NCBI GenBank assembly: GCA_947380915.1
Contig: CANCSY010000013.1
Coordinates: forward strand, 1-30,747
Length of the DNA stretch: 30,747 nt
Direction of reading: 5' to 3'
DNA from: Beijerinckiaceae bacterium
GTDB taxonomy: Bacteria; Pseudomonadota; Alphaproteobacteria; Rhizobiales; Beijerinckiaceae
The translations under genes were made by a program, and so were the position numbers. This document shows, piece after piece, positions 7,662 to 15,998 of this stretch (its first letter is position 1; every line of letters starts with the position of its first letter). The notes under the pieces are model-generated. The model was not told the origin of the DNA. It was given only the letters and a program-made list of their open reading frames with translations, and did no database searches.

Positions 7662-8666
7662 TCAGCGGATCGGCAGGTCCGGCATGATCTTCTGCGCGAA
7701 TTGTTCGAGTCCGTCGCGCATGGGATGAAAGTAGAGCATGAACAGGTCTATGCCCATGGACTGATACTGCCTCATCCGCCTTGCTATGGTGGCGGGTGAG
7801 CCGATCAGATTGGCGCCGATCCCCGATGTCCCCACATGGATCGTGGGGTCGGTCTGGACGGCGTGCAGATGTTCCCGGGCCATGTCCTGCGCCTGCGCGT
7901 CAGTGTCGCCGATGATGACGATGGCGTTTATGCCATAGGTCATGTCACCGCGTTCGTGAGAGCGCACCTTCTCGCCCATCACCTTCATTTCCCGCTCGAT
8001 CCGGACAAGACTCTGCTCATGGAGCCGATGGTCTTTCTCGTAGTTGACGAACCACGCCGAGCATTCGCGCGCCACGATATCCATTCCATCGTCCACACGG
8101 CTCGCCGCATAAAGTGGGGGATGCGGAAAGCGCACGCTTTTGGTGGGCAGCGATCCATGGCTGACTTTGTAATAGTCTCCATGGAAATCAAAATCGTCCT
8201 GCGTCCAGAGCCCTTTCATGACCTGGATGAATTCGTCCATTCTGCGATATCGCGGTCCGGTCTGGTCGAGCCAGTGTCCATAGGCGTCGAATTCCTTCTG
8301 GCGCAATCCATTCACGATGTTGATGCAGAAACGCCCGCCGCTGATCCGATCAAGCGATGCGCCCATCTTGGCGACCACTCTGGGGTCGGCGATGCCGGGA
8401 TGGACGGCCGCCATGAGTTCTATTCTGCTGGTCAGGGAAGCAAGGCCCGCTGCGAAAATCCAGGAGTCGAGATCGGGCCCCATGTAGCGCTGGGCGATGA
8501 GGGAAATGTCGAAGCCGATGTCTTCTGCTCTCTTCAAGATCTCCGCCGCATAGAGATAGCTTTGGTCCACACCGCCGCCATGGCGCGTAAGCGCATCGAA
8601 GGCGTTCCTTGTCTCGGGATCAGGACGAATGGTTTGCGGCGCAGGACACCAGATTCCAAGTTTCAA
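7662..8666 (-). CDS. LLM-class (luciferase-like) flavin-dependent monooxygenase
   Basis: 334 residues with the bacterial luciferase TIM-barrel pattern: N-terminal KLGIWCPAPQTIRPD, AEDIGFDISLIAQRYMG, TSRIELMAAVHPGIADP, ASLDRISGGRFCINIVNG (the typical D-x-x-S-x-G-R-F core), and YGHWLDQTGPRYRRMDEFI. These enzymes use reduced flavin supplied by a separate reductase to oxidise sulfonates, amines or N-heterocycles. The nearest functional groups appear to be SsuD/SfnG alkanesulfonate or dimethylsulfone monooxygenases and RutA-type enzymes, but the sequence does not decide. The start is TTG (8664-8666), 11 bases after the stop of the Bug receptor upstream in the same transcript; the ribosome site is weak, which suggests translational coupling. 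No flavin reductase gene is present in the window. Confidence 0.85.
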   Translation of the reverse strand: MKLGIWCPAPQTIRPDPETRNAFDALTRHGGGVDQSYLYAAEILKRAEDIGFDISLIAQRYMGPDLDSWIFAAGLASLTSRIELMAAVHPGIADPRVVAKMGASLDRISGGRFCINIVNGLRQKEFDAYGHWLDQTGPRYRRMDEFIQVMKGLWTQDDFDFHGDYYKVSHGSLPTKSVRFPHPPLYAASRVDDGMDIVARECSAWFVNYEKDHRLHEQSLVRIEREMKVMGEKVRSHERGDMTYGINAIVIIGDTDAQAQDMAREHLHAVQTDPTIHVGTSGIGANLIGSPATIARRMRQYQSMGIDLFMLYFHPMRDGLEQFAQKIMPDLPIR

Positions 8667-8677
8667 TGTTTTGCTCG

Positions 8678-9733
8678 CTACTTTTTCACGGGACCATAGA
8701 GAATGTCGCGCAACTGGTTGCGGGACTCGAGCGGCGAACGACCAAGGGCGTCGACAGCCGCAAAGGTGGCCTTTGCATCAAGCGGGGTGAGATCTATGTT
8801 GATGCGCTTCGCCTCCCCAAGAAACTCGGGATCGCGGATCAGTTTGGCGAAGGCGTCCTGCAGGGCCTCGGCCCTGTCAGCGGGAACGCCGGGCGGGGCG
8901 GCAAAGGGCCTGCCGACCACGTAGGGCAGTTCCGCCATGTTGATGAGTTCCCTCGCCCGCTCGTCAGGCGCCATCTCGAGGGCGGTGGGCACATCGGGTA
9001 ATTCGGGATGGCGCGTCTTGCGTGCGAACTGGAGCAGGATTTTCATCTCCCCCTTCGGATCCGCCCATGCCGGTTTGGCGATCTTGCCAGCGACATAACC
9101 GATGAGCTGACCGTCCAGCTCGCCATTTTCAACCGCAAGGCCAATCGCATTCGAATCCTGGTATCCCGGCACTATGTTGAGCCGAAGGCCAAGCACCGTC
9201 TTGAGCAGAACCGCGATATCGTTGTCCGTTGCGCCAACCCCTGTCACCCCGACCGTGAGGCTCGGGCCGCCGGGGCGGCGCAAGTCTTCAATGCCGGTGA
9301 TGTCGGCTTTCTTGCGCGCCCAGATGACAAAAGCGTCCTCGGTCGAATCCGAAAGCGTGCCGAGCCACACGAATTTCAGGGGATCATATTGCACGTTCGG
9401 GCTGCCGCTCACGAAGGCGATCAGCGGGATGTTGCGGTCGAAAGTGGCGATCACCGTTCCGTCTTTCGGCGCGATGGTGGCCAGATAGTTTGTGGCGCGC
9501 AGGCTCGCCGCGCCCGGCATGTTCTGGACCGTGACCGCTGGTTTGCCGGGGATATGGTTGCCGATATGGCGCGCCAGCAGGCGTGCGAAGAGATCGTAGC
9601 CCCCGCCAGGTCCGTAACCGACCACGACATTCAACGTCTTGCCACGATAGAAATCCGCGACATCCGCCCGGGCTGTTCCTGCGCTTGCGCAAAAAGCAGC
9701 CATGGATCCCATTAGATTGCGTCTGGAGATCAT
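8678..9733 (-). CDS. Bug/TctC-family solute-binding protein with Tat-like signal
   Basis: 351 residues. The N-terminus MISRRNLMGSMAAFCASAG has the SRRNLM arrangement of a twin-arginine signal, followed by an ARA-DV cleavage region and mature DFYRGK. If the Tat signal is real, the protein would be exported folded, unlike the other Bug receptors here, whose signals look Sec-type. Family marks are VVVGYGPGGGYDLFARLLAR, HIGNHIPGKPAVTVQNMPGA and TIAPKDGTVI. ATG 9733 is chosen because GAGGAAACC lies directly upstream and the signal peptide begins there. It is cotranscribed with the flavin monooxygenase 11 bases downstream, and probably with the lyase gene 142 bases upstream. The pairing suggests that the receptor captures the monooxygenase substrate or its precursor; this is inference. 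Confidence 0.9.
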   Translation of the reverse strand: MISRRNLMGSMAAFCASAGTARADVADFYRGKTLNVVVGYGPGGGYDLFARLLARHIGNHIPGKPAVTVQNMPGAASLRATNYLATIAPKDGTVIATFDRNIPLIAFVSGSPNVQYDPLKFVWLGTLSDSTEDAFVIWARKKADITGIEDLRRPGGPSLTVGVTGVGATDNDIAVLLKTVLGLRLNIVPGYQDSNAIGLAVENGELDGQLIGYVAGKIAKPAWADPKGEMKILLQFARKTRHPELPDVPTALEMAPDERARELINMAELPYVVGRPFAAPPGVPADRAEALQDAFAKLIRDPEFLGEAKRINIDLTPLDAKATFAAVDALGRSPLESRNQLRDILYGPVKK

Positions 9734-9875
9734 GGTTTCCTCGCCTTGCGGACTTGTCGGCGCCGCTTTGCAGTCTGCGATGTTGCTGCAATCTCGCGTG
9801 TTTGACAAGCGCGTCAGCAGCGGCCGCCGCCCTGCGCGCTGAGTTGCAAAACGGCGCTGGTCCGACGACCGAAAC

Positions 9876-10739
9876 TTATTCCGTTTCCGCGTAACGCCTC
9901 TCGAATTCCCAGACATCCGGGAAACCGATCAATTCATTGAAGTCAGCGAAGGAGAACAGGGGCGTGCGCTCAGTCGTCGCGCCATTCTCCATGATGTCGC
10001 CATAGGCCTGCGTCAGCGCATGGGCTGCGGCGAGGAAACCGGCGACCGGAAAGATCGCCGCCGCATAGCCAAGCTCCGCCAGACGTCTGGTTGGCAGCAT
10101 GGGGGTGCGCCCGCCATTGACCATGTTGGCGATCAGCGGCTTGCTGATGCGGGCGCCGATCATGGCGAGTTCTTCCTCGCTCTCGGGAGATTCGATGAAG
10201 ATGATATCGGCGCCAGCCTCGCCATAGGCCTCGCCGCGTCGCAGCGCCTCGTCCAGTCCAAGCGAGGTGCGCGCATCAGTGCGGGCGATGATCAGAAAGT
10301 CCGCGCTGGACCTGCTGTCGGATGCGACCCTGATCTTGCGCACCATATCAGCCATGGGAACCACGCGGCGGTTGGGCGTATGGCCGCATTTTTTCGGAAA
10401 TTCCTGATCTTCGATCTGGATCGCCGAGACGCCCGCCTTCTCATAACCGCGCACGGTGTGGCGCACATTCAGCAGGCCGCCATAGCCGGTGTCGGCGTCA
10501 GCGATGACCGGCGTCTTCGCCATGTCGGCAATGCGGCCGATCTGCTCGATCATCTGGGTATAGGTGGCGATTCCCGCATCTGGCAGCCCAAGCGAGGATG
10601 CGACTGTTCCATAGCCGGTGACATAGAGCGCCTTGAATCCCATGCGGTCGGCGATGAGCGCGGAGATGAGATCGTAGACGCCCGGCGCCGCCACGAAATC
10701 GCGGGCCTCGATCATTTGCCGTAAAACGGGGTTCGCCAT
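9876..10739 (-). CDS. Isocitrate lyase/PEP mutase-family enzyme (PrpB-like lyase)
   Basis: 287 residues, the size of methylisocitrate lyase, 2,3-dimethylmalate lyase and oxaloacetate hydrolase. Visible are the N-terminal APGVYDLISALIADRMGF, GLPDAGIAT, the Mg-binding DADTGYGG (81-88), IEDQEFPKKCGH (109-120) containing the catalytic KKCGH cysteine loop, and ARTDARTSLGLDEAL. The cysteine points to C-C lyase chemistry (2-methylisocitrate or dimethylmalate to pyruvate or succinate plus a second acid) rather than a phosphomutase. The residues that separate methylisocitrate from dimethylmalate or other malates cannot be judged by eye. It lies between the flavoprotein gene and a Bug receptor on the same strand; dimethylmalate lyase closes anaerobic nicotinate degradation, one possible parallel. 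Confidence 0.85.
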   Translation of the reverse strand: MANPVLRQMIEARDFVAAPGVYDLISALIADRMGFKALYVTGYGTVASSLGLPDAGIATYTQMIEQIGRIADMAKTPVIADADTGYGGLLNVRHTVRGYEKAGVSAIQIEDQEFPKKCGHTPNRRVVPMADMVRKIRVASDSRSSADFLIIARTDARTSLGLDEALRRGEAYGEAGADIIFIESPESEEELAMIGARISKPLIANMVNGGRTPMLPTRRLAELGYAAAIFPVAGFLAAAHALTQAYGDIMENGATTERTPLFSFADFNELIGFPDVWEFERRYAETE

Positions 10740-10813
10740 GGTTGCTGCCTTCAGTGGCGCAGAGGATTTTTGCTGACGGGCTTGTCCCAGCTTCGAGGAG
10801 GGCGGTCAACCTT

Positions 10814-10846
10814 CGCGGGTGGGCGACGCGATAGCGCTCACCCGCG
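10814..10846 (-). terminator. Strong hairpin over the stop codon of the flavoprotein gene
   Basis: CGCGGGTGGGCG (10814-10825) pairs with CGCTCACCCGCG (10835-10846): 12 bp with one G-T and a 9-base loop. The arm includes the TGA of the flavoprotein gene (10838-10840). No T-run follows on the minus strand, so it may be a factor-dependent or partial terminator, or protect the upstream mRNA from 3' decay. Confidence 0.45.
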
Positions 10847-12343
10847 ATTTGGCTTGCCCACGAAACCTTCGCCATGCCCTGCTTCATGGGCCGCCCAGCC
10901 GCCAGCCACGCGGCCGCTGAAGATCGATGGTCCCAGCATCGTGCCTTCGAGGCCCGCCTGACCGTTGATGTGCCCCCCGGCCATTCCCGCGACTTCCCCC
11001 GCCGCATAGAGGCCCTGGATGGGCTCGAAATGCTTGTCGAGCACCCGGCAGCGCAGATCGGTCTTGACGCCGCCAAAGTTCTTGCGCGCGAGCGGGAACA
11101 TCTGGATGGCGTAATAGGGAGGGGTGTCGAAGGGTTTGGAGGCGCCCAGCGGCTTGCCGAATTCCGGTTCCGTCTTCAGTCCCTGCGCGAAGGCGTCATT
11201 GTAGCGATGGATCGTGTCGAGGAAGGCGCCTTGATCGACCTCTATCTTCTCCGCCAGTTCCTCCAGCGTGTTCGCCTTGTGGATGAAAGGGGAGTTTTCC
11301 AGCAGTTCCTCGATCTTGGCGCGGTCCACCTTTTCCCCGGTTTGATAATAGGGATCGACGATGGTGATATTGGCCAGCATGGGCCGGTCGGTGATCGCAT
11401 AGGCGTGACGCGGGCGCTGGGCCAGCAGGGCGGGGCTTGCCGTATTGCCGCCTGACAAGGCCTCATTGTGGAAACGACGGCCCTGCTGGTTCACCCAGAT
11501 ATTGCCCGGCGCCAGCCGAAACACGAGCCCACGCCGCCCGGATTGATCGCGATAATCGGGCGTGGCGTAGGCGTAGAACCAGATGTGGTCCATATGGGTG
11601 AGATAGCCGCCAAGGGAGGTCACGAATTTGTGGCCATCCCCGGTCGCGCCAATGCCCGAGCCTTCCAGCACCCGGCCGGATCGCAGTTCGGGCCGCGCCT
11701 CGAGCACCATGTCGAGATTGGAGTTGAAGCCGCCGGTGGCGACGACGACGACCCCGGCCTCGATCTCTGTTTCGCGGGGCTCGCCTGGCTTGCCCGGGCG
11801 GTTGCTCATGGCCGTGGCGCCGGTGACGCGATCATCCCGGCGGTTGATGGCCGTAACCGTGGTGTCCGTTATGATCTCGCCGCCCTTCGCCTTGAAGGAG
11901 GCGATGAGCTGGGTCATCAATCCGTATCCACTATTGGCCGCGCGGGTCCAGCGGAACACCGAGTTGCCTTCCTGCCCCTTCAGATCCACCCAGGTCACCC
12001 CGTTGTCCTCGGCCCAGTGGTAGAGATCGTGCAGGGAGTGTTCGATATAGGCGCGCGCCCAGACCACATCCGTCGAGGGGCCGCCCCATTTCACCCAGTC
12101 GTCGAAGGCCAGATCGGGCGTATCGTGAATGCCCGCTTTTTCTTGAAGGGGCGTGCCGACGATCAGGCATCCGCCACCCGAAATGATCGCGGCCCCACCG
12201 GGCGCATCGGTCTTCTCGATCACGAGAGCCCGCGCGCCGGCGTCCAGCGCCTCTATGCCCGCAGCGATCCCGGCGCCGCCGCCGCCGATGATGACGACAT
12301 CCGTGCTGATCTTCCTGATTTGCGCCATGTCCATGTCTTTCAT
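10838..12343 (-). CDS. FAD-dependent oxidoreductase, fumarate reductase/tricarballylate dehydrogenase type
   Basis: 501 residues of the FAD_binding_2 family. The dinucleotide fold is STDVVIIGGGGAGIAAGIEA (13-32) ending in Glu43. Family marks follow: DAPGGAAIISGGG, VVVATGGFNSN, GSGIGATGDGHKFVTSLGG, and a C-terminal GLYAAGEVAGMAGGHINGQA with the FAD-binding GAG-like end. Relatives oxidise or reduce carboxylic acids at a C-C bond: fumarate reductase, TcuA tricarballylate dehydrogenase, 3-ketosteroid dehydrogenase. No heme-binding CXXCH, FMN domain or signal peptide is seen, so it is likely cytoplasmic and needs an external acceptor. It precedes the PrpB-like lyase in transcription, so the two may act in turn on a branched di- or tricarboxylate. 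The start could also be ATG 12334 or 12328; none has a clear ribosome site. Confidence 0.87.
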   Translation of the reverse strand: MKDMDMAQIRKISTDVVIIGGGGAGIAAGIEALDAGARALVIEKTDAPGGAAIISGGGCLIVGTPLQEKAGIHDTPDLAFDDWVKWGGPSTDVVWARAYIEHSLHDLYHWAEDNGVTWVDLKGQEGNSVFRWTRAANSGYGLMTQLIASFKAKGGEIITDTTVTAINRRDDRVTGATAMSNRPGKPGEPRETEIEAGVVVVATGGFNSNLDMVLEARPELRSGRVLEGSGIGATGDGHKFVTSLGGYLTHMDHIWFYAYATPDYRDQSGRRGLVFRLAPGNIWVNQQGRRFHNEALSGGNTASPALLAQRPRHAYAITDRPMLANITIVDPYYQTGEKVDRAKIEELLENSPFIHKANTLEELAEKIEVDQGAFLDTIHRYNDAFAQGLKTEPEFGKPLGASKPFDTPPYYAIQMFPLARKNFGGVKTDLRCRVLDKHFEPIQGLYAAGEVAGMAGGHINGQAGLEGTMLGPSIFSGRVAGGWAAHEAGHGEGFVGKPNRG

Positions 12344-12490
12344 AACAGGTCAAATGGGTGACGCGCTGGATATCACGAATTCCCGGCGTCATCGTCCCTT
12401 GTCGTGCGCCATTGTTCATCGGCGCATCCTTCATTTTAGCCTCAAACGCGATCCGTCATATAGCTGCGGAATCGAGTAAAACGTCGCAGG

Positions 12491-13501
12491 CTAGGCCGTT
12501 TTCGCAGTTGGTTCCTCGATGCCGTAGCGCTTGTTGAAACGCTCCGCCGCATATACCTCAGCATTGATCGGCGGGTAGAGGGGCGGATGATCCGCATCCG
12601 AGCAATTGGGCAGGCATTCCACGATCGTGTCGTAATTCGTCGCTGCGAAGAAAACGAGCGACAGGCGCCGTTCAGAGCGGCCATTCACCATGGGCGGGTT
12701 GACGACCCGATGCCAGTTGGATGTCCATTTGTCATTGGTCCAGCGCATCATCATGTCGCCGATGTTGATGATGAATGCGCCGGGAATGCGATTGACGTTG
12801 ATCCAGTCGCCCGAGCGCAGCTTCACCTGAAGGGAATCGGGCGTGTCGTCGATATGCAGGATGGTCAGTGCGCCGCCATCCGTATGGGTGGCTGACCGAT
12901 GTTCGCCCGGCAAGGGTTCGCTATCGAGCGCAGGATAATGGGTCAGCCGCAGCAAGCTGCCGTGTTTGTTGATCATGCTGTCGAAATAGGTTTCGGGCAG
13001 GTCCAGCGCCACGGCGAAAAGACGCATGATGGTGTGGTAGGTGGAATCCATCGCGCGATAATAGTCCGACATCACGTCTTTGAATGCGCCGGGTTCGTCT
13101 GGCCAGATGTTTGGCGCGAATCTGTGGCCAGCCTCGCTCGAGACGAAATAGGGATCGTCCGGCACATCGATGCGGCCGACGGCGAAACTTTCCTGCAAAG
13201 ACCGCTTCAGCGTCGGGTCTTGCGCGATCCCCACGGTGCGTCCCTTGAAGGCGTTGTAGCCTCTGGAGCCGGGTTTTGCGGGACAGTAGCGCAGCTTCTC
13301 TTCGTCCGGCCTGTCGAAAAAATCGAGACAAACCTCATTGGCCCTGTCGATCAGCGATTGCGCCACGCCATGGCCCGTGATCGTCAGGAAGCCAATCTCT
13401 TCAAGCGCCTTGCGCACCTCCTGGACGACACGGGCGCGCTCGGCAGGACTTGCGCTTGAAAAAGCGGCCAGATCGATGAGTGGAATGGGGGATGGCGACA
13501 T
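12491..13501 (-). CDS. 2-Oxoglutarate/Fe(II)-dependent oxygenase, isopenicillin N synthase-like
   Basis: 336 residues with both halves of the plant-type 2OG oxygenase family: an N-terminal DIOX_N region with PLIDLAAF, EIGFLTITGHGV and PDEEKLRYCP, and a C-terminal double-stranded beta helix. The iron triad is His206 and Asp208 in THTDGGALTIL and His264 in NWHRVVNPP; Arg279 in RRLSLVFF matches the 2-oxoglutarate carboxylate anchor. It should hydroxylate or cyclise a small molecule with O2 and 2-oxoglutarate. GGGAG sits 6 bases before the ATG. The 147-base gap to the flavoprotein gene contains TAAAAT on the minus strand, a possible -10, so the two may or may not share a transcript. The substrate is unknown. 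Confidence 0.87.
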   Translation of the reverse strand: MSPSPIPLIDLAAFSSASPAERARVVQEVRKALEEIGFLTITGHGVAQSLIDRANEVCLDFFDRPDEEKLRYCPAKPGSRGYNAFKGRTVGIAQDPTLKRSLQESFAVGRIDVPDDPYFVSSEAGHRFAPNIWPDEPGAFKDVMSDYYRAMDSTYHTIMRLFAVALDLPETYFDSMINKHGSLLRLTHYPALDSEPLPGEHRSATHTDGGALTILHIDDTPDSLQVKLRSGDWINVNRIPGAFIINIGDMMMRWTNDKWTSNWHRVVNPPMVNGRSERRLSLVFFAATNYDTIVECLPNCSDADHPPLYPPINAEVYAAERFNKRYGIEEPTAKTA

Positions 13502-13578
13502 CGGTTTCTCCCGGCGTCAGGCGCCCAGATACAGTCGATCAGAGGATGATGACTTTTGACGCTCGACTATACACCGGG

Positions 13579-13601
13579 GGCAGGGCCTCGCAACCCCTGC
13601 C
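13579..13601 (-). terminator. Hairpin downstream of DUF2778 gene
   Basis: GGCAGGG (13579-13585) pairs with CCCTGCC (13595-13601) over a 9-base loop, with further imperfect CCGG pairing outside. It lies in the 189-base gap between the DUF2778 gene and the oxygenase gene, in the right place to end the former. Only a short mixed A/T run follows on the minus strand. Confidence 0.35.
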
Positions 13602-13690
13602 GGGTAGCGCGAAGGCATCGAAACTAGCCGGAATTCTGGCGTCAACGCTCAATGCGCCAGCGCCTTTTCAGATGTTGCGATCGCTCGCCA

Positions 13691-14809
13691 TCAGCGGCGC
13701 GCAGCGGCCATGGCGAATGTGGAAGAGGGGCTGTCGATCACGACAATGCGCGTCACTTCACCCTTCAGGAATGCGTTCAGGAAAGCATCATAATCCCTGA
13801 AGGAGATGCATCCGTTGGAATCGCCGCGCGGTCCCAGCATATAGGTATGCGCCAGAATTCCATCGCGCCCGAACATGCGGTTTTCATATTCCGGAATGAG
13901 GCGGATCGCCCGCACCCCATGGAAAAGCGACTCCCGCAATCTCAGATTGTAGACATTGGGCGGTGTGACGCCCCGGTTCTTCATGTGGATGGAACGGGGG
14001 TCGTCCAGCAGATCGCCGAGGCCCGAATGTGCTTCAAGCCTTTGGCCATTGGGCATGGTGACGGTTCGGGTCGATATGTCATAGACGGCTGTTTTCTCGC
14101 CGCCGCGCCTTTGCGGTTCTATCGCGGGCCAACCGCGCAGATCGCCGGTGTCGACGGGCGCATAGGCGAGCGCTGTTTCCCGTCCGGGTTCGTTAAATCC
14201 GAACAGGCGTTCAAGGAAGCCCTTTTCCCCATTGGTATTTGCCGCTGCGGAGGTCGGGGCGCGGGTCGGTGCGCGCGTGGCCGCCTTCACTTTCCGGTTG
14301 CCGTCAGCTTCGGCGGATTGCGGGCGGTAGGGATTGGCCTGGGGCAGCGGAATATCCCCGGTAAGGGCCGCTACCTCCACAACCGGGCGGGGCGCATGCG
14401 CAGTGTCCGCCAAAGGCGCCTGATGGGCGAGGGCCACGAAACCGCTGTCGAGCAGAGGGGCGTGCGGCGCCTGTGATGCAAAGACGCCAAGCGCGGTCGG
14501 GTCCGCGAAGGCCAATCGGGCGGCGGCCTGGGCCAGGTCATCGGCAGCGGTCTCCACCACGATGGGGGCTGTCTCCATGGCGCCGGAGACTTGGGCCTCG
14601 CGAGCAATGCTCCTGCCGGCGCCTGACGCCTCTGGCGCCGGAGCTGGCTCGTCTCCATGGAGGGCGGTGAAGGCCGCGCCCCCCAGACCGAGCGACAGGA
14701 CGCAACAGAACGACAAAAGCATAGCTATGCTCGTCCCGGGCGCAGAGTGGCGCCGTGGTCCGCGCGCCGACGAAGTATGGAAGCAACTCACCAAGAGAAA
14801 ATCTCGCAC
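13691..14809 (-). CDS. DUF2778 (Tlde1-type) L,D-transpeptidase-like envelope protein
   Basis: 372 residues. A single membrane segment (MLLSFCCVLSLGLGGAAF, about 30-47) is followed by a long Ala/Pro-rich stretch and a C-terminal DUF2778 domain. The active-site region is AHTYMLGPRGDSNGCISF: His321 and Cys334 with S-N-G before the cysteine, the L,D-transpeptidase arrangement. DUF2778 contains the Tlde1 type VI effectors that cut or exchange peptidoglycan tetrapeptides, but anchored alphaproteobacterial versions are common and probably serve the cell's own wall. The latter is favoured because no type VI or immunity gene is near. The start is a GTG at 14807-14809 without a clear ribosome site; a later GTG at 14791 is possible. 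It is functionally out of place among catabolic genes. Confidence 0.8.
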   Translation of the reverse strand: MRDFLLVSCFHTSSARGPRRHSAPGTSIAMLLSFCCVLSLGLGGAAFTALHGDEPAPAPEASGAGRSIAREAQVSGAMETAPIVVETAADDLAQAAARLAFADPTALGVFASQAPHAPLLDSGFVALAHQAPLADTAHAPRPVVEVAALTGDIPLPQANPYRPQSAEADGNRKVKAATRAPTRAPTSAAANTNGEKGFLERLFGFNEPGRETALAYAPVDTGDLRGWPAIEPQRRGGEKTAVYDISTRTVTMPNGQRLEAHSGLGDLLDDPRSIHMKNRGVTPPNVYNLRLRESLFHGVRAIRLIPEYENRMFGRDGILAHTYMLGPRGDSNGCISFRDYDAFLNAFLKGEVTRIVVIDSPSSTFAMAAARR

Positions 14810-14849
14810 GACGCCCGGAGACTGTATTCATCTCCATCATCGCCCGATC

Positions 14850-14857
14850 ATGGTTAA
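14850..14857 (-). promoter_or_regulatory. CtrA half-site-like TTAACCAT upstream of DUF2778 gene
   Basis: On the minus strand the sequence reads TTAACCAT, identical to the half-site used by the alphaproteobacterial cell-cycle regulator CtrA, about 41 bases before the GTG start. It overlaps an AT-rich patch (ATTATTAA) that could hold a -10. The full TTAA-N7-TTAA form is not present. Confidence 0.25.
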
Positions 14858-14892
14858 TAATTTGCGACCATTCCCCGCTGTGATTGGCCCGA

Positions 14893-15933
14893 TCAGTTGC
14901 CGTTCGTCCCGCCGCTATATTCGGCGGCGCGCTTGAGAATGGCTTTTGGCGCCGCATAGGCCTGGTTGACGAGCGCCCGGGCTTCACTCGGCGTCAGGGG
15001 ATCGATGAACTGTCCGGCGCGTTGCGCATCCGCCTGATAGGCGGGATCTTTGAGGGTTTCGGCAAAGGCCCCCTGGAGCACTGACAGCCGCTCGGGATCG
15101 GTCTTTGGCGGCGCAAGGAAGGGTCGTCCGAACTCTTCCTGAATGGCGAGCAACTGATAGATTTCCTTGTCTTCCGCATTCTGGATCAGATCAATCGCCA
15201 TGGGCACACCGGGCATGTTCACGCTTTTGGACAGGCCGAGCTGGGCGATGAACTCCACCTTCTTGTCGAGGATCCAGTTGGGTACGGAGGCCATATGGGT
15301 TTCCCAGGCGATGCCGCAGATGCCGTGGATCTCCTGATTTTCCACGGCCAGGCGCAGACCGGGGGTGGAATAGCCGGTGATGACCTTGAATTTCGTGCCG
15401 ATCATGGCGTTCAGCAGTTTCGGAAACATGACCGGCGCGGCGCCTTCGCCGGTCGCGCCCACAAGGGTCTCGACACGCTGGGCGTCGGCGAGGGATTTGA
15501 TGGGCGCGGTGCGCCAGGTCAGGCAGGCGCCGGTCTGTTTGCCGATGCTCCCCAGCCAGTCCATCTCCCGGGGATCGAACTTGGCGTTCTGATCCCCGAA
15601 CAGGGGGGCCAGAACAGCGGTGTTGAAGGACGCTATGATCGCTGAACCATCTTTCGGGCCTGAATTATAGATGTAATTCATGGCCACCAGGCCGGTCGCC
15701 CCGGGCATGTTCCTGATGATGATGTTCGGGCTGCCCGGCACATGGCGGCGCAGATGCAGGGCCAGCACCCGCGCATAGGCGTCAAATCCGCCCCCGGGGC
15801 CTGACGCGACAAAGATGCTGATGGGGTTCTTGCTGTAGAAGTCGGCTATGGCGTCCGCCGCCTGCGCGCAGGGCGCCCCGCAGGCGCCAAGCACACCAAC
15901 AAGAGCCAGGAAAAGACGCTTGGCCTGGTTCAT
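14893..15933 (-). CDS. Bug/TctC-family periplasmic solute-binding protein
   Basis: 346 residues. The leader MNQAKRLFLALVGVLGACGA ends either at AQA-AD (Sec type I) or, because of LGAC, as a possible lipoprotein with Cys18. The mature part reads IADFYSKNPISIFVASGPGG, a diverged form of the DFYxGK start, then HVPGSPNIIIRNMPGATG and NSGPKDGSAI. A run of tryptophans near the cleft (TGACLTWRTAP, IAWETHMASVPNW) is not shared with the other receptors here and suggests a different, perhaps aromatic, ligand; this is inference. ATG 15933 has GGAG 8 bases before it. It follows the iorB-like gene by 65 bases on the same strand with a hairpin in between, so it could supply substrate to that hydroxylase. 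Confidence 0.9.
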   Translation of the reverse strand: MNQAKRLFLALVGVLGACGAPCAQAADAIADFYSKNPISIFVASGPGGGFDAYARVLALHLRRHVPGSPNIIIRNMPGATGLVAMNYIYNSGPKDGSAIIASFNTAVLAPLFGDQNAKFDPREMDWLGSIGKQTGACLTWRTAPIKSLADAQRVETLVGATGEGAAPVMFPKLLNAMIGTKFKVITGYSTPGLRLAVENQEIHGICGIAWETHMASVPNWILDKKVEFIAQLGLSKSVNMPGVPMAIDLIQNAEDKEIYQLLAIQEEFGRPFLAPPKTDPERLSVLQGAFAETLKDPAYQADAQRAGQFIDPLTPSEARALVNQAYAAPKAILKRAAEYSGGTNGN

Positions 15934-15959
15934 TTCCCTGGCTCCATGCTGTGAGTGAG

Positions 15960-15984
15960 GCGCGCGGGAGGAGAGCCCGCGCGC
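15960..15984 (-). terminator. GC hairpin between iorB-like gene and Bug receptor
   Basis: GCGCGCGGG (15960-15968) pairs with CCCGCGCGC (15976-15984): a perfect 9-bp stem with a 7-base loop. It lies 14 bases after the stop of the hydroxylase subunit and 26 bases before the receptor start. No T-run is present. It may lower read-through or protect the upstream mRNA. Confidence 0.4.
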
Positions 15985-15998
15985 TGGCGCCGCCAAGC

